Of a stretch of DNA of 64,000 nt, positions 55,933 through 64,000 are shown in pieces. The stretch comes from Topomyia yanbarensis (taxonomy: Eukaryota > Arthropoda > Insecta > Diptera > Culicidae), in NCBI RefSeq assembly GCF_030247195.1, contig NC_080671.1, positions 14,396,843-14,460,842 of the forward strand. The letters run 5' to 3'. The notes under the pieces were generated by a model. That model did no database searches. It was not told the DNA's origin and saw nothing but the letters and a program-made list of their open reading frames with translations. A program made the translations under genes and the position numbers. Position 1 is the first letter of the stretch, and each line of letters starts with the position of its first letter.

Positions 55933-55934
55933 TA

Positions 55935-57369
55935 TTTTAATGGAGGAGATCCAGGTTTTGGAATTAGAGACGGGATCTACGATAAACATACTGTAGAAAC
56001 GTTAAAGTTTATTGTTTCTGTATTGTACTTTACTGTTAATTATTGCAATATAACTGTACTGTCACATGATCTTGTTATTGCGCTTTTCTCTTCGGGGTTG
56101 AATTTATGGGGACAGTGTTTTGAAACGAATCCAGGAGAAATCAAATCAAAATTTTGAAAAAGATCATCGCATTATTTTCTTATTCAAACCTTAGTGAAAA
56201 TGAAATGAATACGTGGGCTTAAAACAGAAATACAATTTGTTAACGCATTACGCTATCGTTTGTGCGTCATGTATTGATGTTCGGAGATTTTTTGTTAAGG
56301 GGTTTCATACCTTTTTATTTTTCAATAAATCGAAATTTTTTTATTACTTTATCTCGAAGTAAATCTCTTTGAGAATATTTCCTCAAATTTTCATAGAAAC
56401 CCGAGAAATAGATCGAAATTTGCAGCGCCTCGAAGCGCGCTTCGTTTACCAAGAGCAGTGGTAACTTGAAATTTTTAACTTGATTATCTCGAAATGTTGT
56501 TTTTCCAAGGATGGACCACGATTGTCAAAAAATCACTCGACTGATTTTCTCCAATTTGTTTTTCAATTGATCGTAATTTATTCTCCTCGTACCTTAACGA
56601 AGCATAAATTTTTGTTTTGTAGATGAGAATTTTTAATGCAATTTTTAGAGCTTAAAACAGCGATTCCCGAATGCAGGAAATAATTATTATTTATTCAACT
56701 AATCGTTAAGGTACGAGGAATACTCATATATTTTTATGAACTTATGCTGGTTTATTTCACTGTAAAACGTGCTCCCAAAATGTTATAAAAAAATCATTGA
56801 AATCATTGCTTTATGCATTATCGAAAACTCAAACTTTTTTGACATTTTTCTCACAAAAAGGTATGTTGGTATGGTATGATAGGGTTTATATTACTTGGTA
56901 AAATTGATTGTGGTTGGTATAAACGATTAGTTGCAATATCACCCATTTGGCTCATTATCATCACGCAATTGAAATTAGGAATCTGGATCTAGAGCTTTTG
57001 GGCGAAATCTGAATATAAAGTTTCATAGAGAGCCGGTTCTCAGAACTGGATATCCGTAATCCGGGGAGATTAAATCAAAACAAAATTTGGATCGTTGTTT
57101 TGATTTTCCATCTTTAAATATGTACATGGATATACAGATCGATCATTCTTCGAATCTGCGGATTCTTTTATCAGTAGATTCCTGTATGTAAGAAGATAGA
57201 GATCTTTTCTTTATCGAATCTTAAGGATTGGATGTTTGGATTTTTTTAACTTTTAGTAGTTAGTATGACTGCAGCACTAGCCCTGCAGTTGTGCTGTAGA
57301 CTAGAACCGGTTGTCAAGTCAAGTTCTGCAACGGAATGTAGTTCCAAGACTTTGCTTTTGTTTTTTTTA
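55935..57369. other. Unassigned; one spaced inverted repeat
   Basis: CCTCGTACCTTAACGA (56585-56600) and TCGTTAAGGTACGAGG (56703-56718) form a perfect 16-bp inverted repeat with a 102-bp spacer. It may be a tiny MITE or a hairpin. Otherwise nothing is supported. Confidence 0.45.
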
Positions 57370-58880
57370 ATTATTTGATTTTAAGATATCTGGATTTTTG
57401 GGAATTTGCATCAAAGGATCTTCAGATTATTGATATTTTCAGATTTATGGATCTTTGGATTTTTGAATCGTTAAAATATTGGCTCTTTCAGATTTTGAAT
57501 CCTTGTATATTCTCATTTAGGATCTATCCATTTTCGTTTTCTACGTTTAATAAGCTTTGAATTCTCATATCTATAGATCTTATGATTCTTCCTTTGTTGA
57601 ATTCCTGCATCTTTAGACATTTTTGGAGCTCTGTTTTTTTTACTGAGATTCGCATTTTAGATCTTCTGATTCTTATAGTCTTTAGATCTTTGTACCATGG
57701 CTTTGGGTTCTTTTGAAAATTTTCATTATTAGATATTTTAGCTCTTTTGAATATTTGTATCAATGGGTTGGATTTTTGGATCTTTTCATTTTAAGATCTT
57801 TAAATGTATATACCAGTTGATTCGCGGTTTTTTATCAATTCGAAAGATGTGGATCCTTCAAAGCATCTGTTCTCTGTATTTTTTGGAGCTTCGGATATCC
57901 GGTATTTTTATAGCTTAGAATCATCGTATGTGTAAATCATTCAATCCTTGAATCTTTGATCGTTTAGATATTTAAATATTTTATATTTCAATCTTTACAT
58001 TTTTGAATGTATTAAGCTTGGGAATCATTGAATCTTAGGATCATTGTATCTTTGCATAATTCAATCTCTGAATATTTGGATAGTTTGATCATTTGGATCT
58101 TTCATTTAATTATTCGACATTTTGATCTTCAGAGCTTGAGATATTTTTTCATCTGTTCTGTTTATGCCAGAGAACTATTGAATCTTTGGAACTTGGATTA
58201 ATAAAATTTGGTTCTTAAAATGTTCAAATTTATGAACCTGTTGATCTTCAATTTTATTTTTTTTGAGCTATCCCATTTTGAATTTTCTGTATTCTTAGTA
58301 TCATTTGATCCTTCCATCTTTGGGACTCAATGTTAACTTTTTAAATATTTAAACCTTTAGCTCCTTGTATTGTTAGGCTCTCGTGGATCATTGCATTGTA
58401 TTTTTGAGTTTAGTAATTTTTCGTATCGATGGATTTGATGAGCTTTGAATGTTTGAGCATTGAATTGTTGAATCTTTCGTCTCTTATAGTATTTTATATC
58501 ATGAACGCTTATCATTGGGTTGTCGGATCATTTAATATTTAAATCTTTTGATCCTTTCATCTGTTTACTGGATCTTTAAAGTTTAGCATTTTTTGCATTT
58601 TCTCCATCGAATCTGTAGTTTCTTTGAATTGATAAAGTTGCACGAACGCCTAAAGCCACTGGTTTATTTGGTTGACTTTTACTTTCGGAAATTAGAATTT
58701 TCTAGCCTTTAGATCTTCGGACCTTCTGGTTATTGGGTCTTTTTATTTGCTCCTTTACAATTAACAATTTTTCGGTCGAATCTTTAGTTTATTGGATTGG
58801 ATTTTCGGAATGCGTGGATTTCCGTAGCTCTGGGTTATTGTACCAATACATCTTTGGATCTTTGAATTATGGTATATTTT
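57370..58880 (+). repeat. Cryptic T-rich repeat tract
   Basis: About 1.5 kb of strand-asymmetric sequence in which variants of TTTGGATCTTT, GAATCTTTGGAT and TTTAGATCTTT recur every 10-25 bases without a fixed period. C and A are under-represented on this strand. It looks like a decayed short-motif satellite or a slippage-derived tract. Frames through it (57375-57560, 57524-57763) reflect the motif. Confidence 0.55.
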
Positions 58881-60329
58881 AGGCATTTCATTTTACAATG
58901 TAGTAATCTTGATTTGCACTATGCTATATTACTCCCCAAGTAGAGAAAATAGGTGGCACAGGTAGTTTTCTCCACCCTTTTGCGCCTGAAGGGTTATGGA
59001 ATTTGGGTTTCTACTTTATCTCATAACATACACAATTTGTGTACCTTGGTGAGCCACTAGTCAAGCGTCATGTCCCGCAAGCTGTTTTATCCAGTTTACT
59101 CTTTTGTGTAGAAAAAATGGTTTTTACCTATAAATTTTTGAACTCCTGGCAAATACATAATTGTATTGAAATTTTGTTCTTTGAATTATTTGATTTTTTT
59201 AACCATTCCAGGAATTGGTTTCGGCGAAGGATTAAAATTTTTAATATGCAACTTGAACAGTTTTTATAACTTGAGATGACCAACCAAATAATCACTGAAA
59301 ACTGAATTAAATTTTGAAAAATTCTCCTAATGCAATCTGTTCTGAAACAATGTAAAAAGATAAATGTACATACCTATCAGTTTTATCAGCATTCTGAACT
59401 CATATTTACAAGGAGCAAGATACTTCAAAACATTATCGCAATCACTCGAAACTTTACACAGTTACAGTTACTCTCCAAATCGATTTACGTCGTGATGTGT
59501 GGCAGAACTTGTGTCAAAATAGGCTTTCGTTTGCTCCTTAGACAGTAATATTTCAGGAATTGCGCATACCACATAAATTAGTAAACTATTGTTATTCCAC
59601 CACATGAATTTCAATTGTTTTTACACAACAGAATTTCTTTATATGCTTGAGAAAGCATCATGTACAAAATTAATGGATGCAATATAACTAATTTTTATCA
59701 GTGTGGCATACTGCAACAACCCTCGAAGCATGTTGGCGTGGTACGAGATCAACAATGTAAATTTCGTACCGATGAAGATAAACCCTATTATGAAGTGAGC
59801 TGGAGTTGGGACAAAATTTGAAAGATTATGATAAAAAAAATATGAAAAATAATACATTTCAATGAGTGGAGTTGAAAGTTTAATGAGGTTCCGGTAAAAG
59901 GCGGGTAGTCTAGGACAGAGCCTTCCGTTCACCGAACAGTACACAATGTTGGTTCATATTTAGAATATGGTTTCTTAAATATTCGTCATGTGTGCAGATG
60001 AATCTGTCTTCATTTCATATGTAATATTCCTCCCTGAGGAGAAAAATTGGTTTCCAACCATATTATGCATGAAGGACGCAAAACCGGACTTATGTATTCG
60101 GGGATTTAAGTTTCGAATTCGTCTCTTCAGGACCGCGGCACTAGATCCATGCACCGGGCTGACGCTAGATCAAAATTGGAAACACTATTTGTGAACACAC
60201 TAAACCCTTCCCAACATACGATATCTCGCAAGAGAAATTATTTAATTTGTAATCTGCAATATACAACATATAGTAAAATTATAATCGGTTGACGACGTTT
60301 GAATGTCTCGATTTTTCCTTAATTGTGTC
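58881..60329. other. Unassigned AT-rich sequence
   Basis: Nothing recognised. Frames of 68-101 codons at 59039-59269, 59330-59548, 59639-59944 and 59988-60194 lack identifiable motifs. Confidence 0.45.
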
Positions 60330-60565
60330 CTTTATCTTTCCTGTCCATAGAATAGATGGTAAGTGGAACATAGACAATTATCGAGAAATATCTGCGCTCT
60401 GTACCGTTCCCAAGCTCTTTGAGCTAGTCGTCGTGGAGTCAGTGTATTTTTCTGTTAGAAATATATTTCTCAAGACCAACATGGATTCGTGTTTAGCCAA
60501 TTGACGACGACGAATCTGCTATCGCTAACCTTTGTTGTGTCCGAAGGGTTTGATGCGAATCAACA

Positions 60566-60734
<169 letters not shown>

Positions 60735-61842
60735 ACCGATCTGAAGCTTTCGACAAAATCAATCACATTATCGCAATCGCTAAATTGATAAAACTTGGTT
60801 TCACTGCTCTGATAGTTCCAATCCTACCTCGTTGGTCTTTGTGAACATATGTGATACATACTCCAAGCTGTTATTCGCTATGTCTGGCATTCCGCAAGGA
60901 AGTCATCTCGTACCATTCATATTCAGTCTCTATATCAACGATGTGAACTATCAGCTGAAAGGGCTGTCCTATGCAGATTACTTAAAAATCTTCAACAGGA
61001 TTAAGAACCGAACGCCGGCACTTGGTCTGCAGCAGCAACTTGATACTTTCAGCAGATGGTGTGAAGATGATTTTAAATACTGCGAAATGTTCTGTGATAT
61101 CGTTCACCAGAAAAAAAGATCACATTGAGTTTAAATATAAATAAGCAGGACTTCTTGTTTCCTGGGTGAGCTGCGTTAAGGATCTAGGATTGATGTTAAA
61201 CTCTAAATTTACATTCAAGTATCACTTTTCATATGCTATTGGTAAAGCATCACGAATCCTGGGCTTCATGTTCCGTACGGGTAAATCCTTTACAGATGTT
61301 TACTGTCTCAAAAGCCTCTACTGCACTTTAGTGCGCTCCACAACCATGCTGGAATATTATTCGGCAGTCTGGAATTATATGAACAACAGCGATGGAATTG
61401 AGGGCATTCAACGCAAATTTATACGGTATGCTCTTCGACGCCTCCCTTGATGCGATCCTGTTCGTCTTCCAAGCTAAGATAGTCGGTGTCAACTCATCCA
61501 GCTCGATGCCCTTCAGCGTCGTTGAGAAATTGAAAGAGGCTTATCGATCTCTGATCTTCTGTTCGGACGCATCGATTTTACAGCTTTCCTAAAGCGAGTC
61601 AACATTCAAGCAAGGTCTAGGAAGTTACGCCGAAACGATCTTGTGAGAGTGCCTTTTCAACGAGATAATTATACCGCTATCAGAAAACTACAACGCCTCT
61701 TCAATCGTATGTCGCACTTGTTCGACTTTCATTTGTCTTGGCCATTATTAAGAAATCGATTGCTGCAGTTTTTTAGAAGTAATTAGTTTAAGTTTCTATC
61801 ATTGGGGCCGAATGTGGTCTGTTGATGTGTGTGTGTGTGTCT

Positions 61843-61867
61843 TAAATAAATAAATAAATAAATAAAT
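61843..61867 (+). repeat. AAAT-repeat tail of the non-LTR relic
   Basis: Six or so AAAT units directly follow a (GT)n stretch after the RT C-terminal region. Short tandem tails like this replace poly(A) at the 3' end of several non-LTR families, and it marks the 3' boundary of the insertion. Confidence 0.75.
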
Positions 61868-63961
61868 TCAAGCTTTACGACCTACACCAATCATGTCAAA
61901 ATCGCAGTCGTGAACAACAGTTTCGCCTGAACATAGAATCACTCATCAGAACCAACGCCAACATCAAGGGTTCTTTTCAGAGCCACTATCATTATCATGA
62001 AGAACAATTGGAAAGTTTCCCAAACGTGATTCCGTTGAATATCATTAGAACTACGAGGCCGAAGTGTAGTCACGGCACTCCAGTTATGTCCTAGACATGC
62101 TCCACCCATCTACAGCGATCAATTCTATTATATTTTATTCTAAATCATCCTGGAAAACACTGGAGTTATTCTTTAGTGCTTTTCTTGTCATCATTAATAT
62201 ATGAGGCATATTATAATATGTCGCAAATATTAAGACGGCCAGGCCTATTGTGCAGAGTTGGGTTAGAAGATGTTTCAATATTATACGGCTATTGATTCAT
62301 TTAATGAACAATTCAACCAACGAATCGTTTTAAAACTTGAATGAGGAAGAAACGAGGACAACTGTACCGACTGTTTCAGTTTATAGGGGGTTAGGATAAA
62401 ACGTTGGAAGTGATTTTGCTAAGAAGGTTACTGACACTCCTTTGGTTCGTTGGGATGGGACAGATGTTTACAAAACTGGTTCGTGGTAGTTTGGTTGTCG
62501 CATAGCTTGCCATGATTTAGCGTCTTGAAGGAAGAAATAGCGTGGCTTTGCTATTCTTTCCTGGTGAACTCCATTGTGAATGGTGATAAAGTAATTCATC
62601 TAAGTATCATCGTTTGTAGAGACCACCACTTCGTTTTTGATATGGATCTGCGTATTGGACATAGGGTACATGCAAAGCAAGATCGTGCAGCCGAACCTGT
62701 ACTGCACTATCTTCACGTATTTTCGATGATAATTTTAACAAAATGATGTTATTTCGGAGAATAAAGCCGCCTGCATCCATTTGTTGATTACATTTAAACG
62801 ACATTCAATTAGCTAGAGATTACTGGGTAGGCAAAGTTATGAAAATTAGAGCCATAGTACTCAAGTGAGAGCAAGGATGGTAAGTAAACAGATCGAAAAT
62901 TAGAAGTGGCAGGGTCATTAGAACAGGCTTAATATCGTAAGGGCTTAATTTTTGTCTTCTGCTAATGAGGGTCGCGCTTGGGCAACATAACTACGAATCA
63001 CCCGAATTCACTACCATGTGTCCTGGTATAGACAGACATGTCCATCTTTACCGTGACAACCGACAACAATTTGTTGAACTAGCGCCAATTTCCTGCTGGT
63101 TTGGATCCATCTAACTAGCATTATGTTGGTGTTAGTTACTGACGAGGAGAATCCGAAAAATAAAAAAATCAGACTTTATGTTAGCTTTTGTGTCCTTATG
63201 AACAAAAACAATTCGGTCTAGTCCAAAATTTTTCAGATTTGGGAATTTTGCATTCAAAATAATTCTGTACCACATTCTGTATATAGTGTAACTGAATACC
63301 GAAAACACCCGGTATTCGGTGAAAATGAGTATAGGTACGACTGGTTAGCGGAACGTGACAATAACTGGAGGCAAACTGCGGATAATTAAAGTTGGGTGGC
63401 ATCTCCGGATCGGTTTGCAACGTCGGCAAGAATTGATAACAGCAACAGTTGTGAATAGACTAGTTACACAGCAAAGGTGGTTCAGCGAGCTAGTAACTAA
63501 GGAGGAAAAGCATGAAGTCGTTGTCTGTGTTACGTTCGTGAAAATATATTAAAATAATAAATAATACTTTAGATAAATTAAGGGGGCTTCTGCTGTAGTG
63601 GGCAAAAAATTGACTTCTTTTTCATTCGCTTATTTTTTAGTATTGAGCCTTTATAATAGTCTCCCGCAATCTCAGTGGCCTTCAGCGTGTTCTTTTGTTT
63701 TAAGCAACCATGCATTCCTCGCGCTTATTTGCTATAACACATTGACAACGATAAAAATACAGTGTGAACAATACACTCTAAAATACTTCCACCCAAACTT
63801 TCAAGAGAAAAGCGTTTTTCTGTGATGAAATTTGATGTGGGACACCCTTTAATAGCGTTTTTCTTGAAACCGCGTTTTTCAAATTAGCGAACACGACAAC
63901 TCAAAAACTAATCAACGAATTGACTTGATTTTTCTTATGAGAATGCACAAAATGTGTAGCC
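61868..63961. other. Unassigned
   Basis: One plus-strand frame stays open from 61864 to 62094 (76 codons, no initiating Met near its start, no domain I know). Frames at 62525-62746, 63196-63429 and 63598-63825 also lack motifs. No RNA gene is seen. Confidence 0.4.
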
Positions 63962-64000
63962 CAGTGGCGGATCCAGGGGGAGGGTCTTGGGGGTCCGGAA
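63962..64000 (+). mobile_element. Probable start of a MITE cut by the window end
   Basis: CAGTGGCGGATCCAGGGGG at the edge resembles the terminal sequence of widespread short inverted-repeat elements of this type in animal genomes. The other end is outside the window. Confidence 0.45.

Noticed and set aside
61864..62094. 76-codon open stretch after the non-LTR tail
   Set aside because: No start codon near its beginning, no recognisable domain, and a length that occurs by chance. It may deserve a protein search but I cannot support it as a gene.

Overview
The window is eukaryotic, AT-rich and packed with transposable elements. I recognise no cellular protein-coding gene, rRNA or tRNA. The mix of elements (Pao/Bel LTR element, R1-, I- and Jockey/CR1-like non-LTR elements, hAT-like and Transib-like DNA elements, and an ITmD37E mariner, a type known from mosquitoes) points to a dipteran with a large repeat-rich genome, most likely a culicid mosquito. 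That assignment is inferred from element types, not from a host gene.

Layout. 0.6-1.4 kb: degenerate ~115-bp tandem repeats, homologous to part of the DNA element at 42.4-44.6 kb. 2.4-3.3 kb: a possible Ty3/Gypsy-like LTR end with a primer-site-like sequence. 3.4-5.9 kb: a TA-flanked composite element carrying R1-type 3' repeats, then a MITE. 7.07-13.26 kb: a hAT-like element with an exact 8-bp target duplication; a second hAT-like element with its own exact 8-bp duplication is nested in it (8.64-12.61 kb). The inner element is mostly a 3.2-kb array of 119-bp repeats that reverses polarity at about 11.16 kb. 13.8-15.6 kb: a dead Jockey/CR1-like reverse transcriptase (RT). 19.5-25.4 kb: MITEs around a broken R1-like element on the minus strand.

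27.98-35.84 kb: a complete but mutated Pao/Bel element on the minus strand. It has 135-bp TG...CA LTRs, a gag-pol frame with two nonsense codons and one frameshift, and sits in ORF1 of a Jockey-like element whose 5' leader carries 37-bp repeats. 40.5-47.9 kb: an I-clade non-LTR element on the plus strand. It is split by a Transib-like element (TSD CGACG), which itself contains a remnant Tc1/mariner element. 48.1-49.0 kb: a second I-clade relic in which endonuclease is joined to RNase H. 51.5-54.3 kb: degenerate tandem repeats and an 879-bp palindromic element. 54.64-55.93 kb: an ITmD37E mariner with intact ends and a dead transposase. 57.4-58.9 kb: a cryptic T-rich repeat tract. 60.3-61.9 kb: a second Jockey/CR1-like relic split by a 163-bp (TA)n tract. 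The last bases look like the start of another element.

No functional module remains. Each recognised transposase or RT has lost a catalytic residue, a domain or its reading frame. The value of the window is its nesting history, the foldback array, and the question of whether the locus makes hairpin or piRNA-type small RNAs. Stretches where I see nothing are listed as such.
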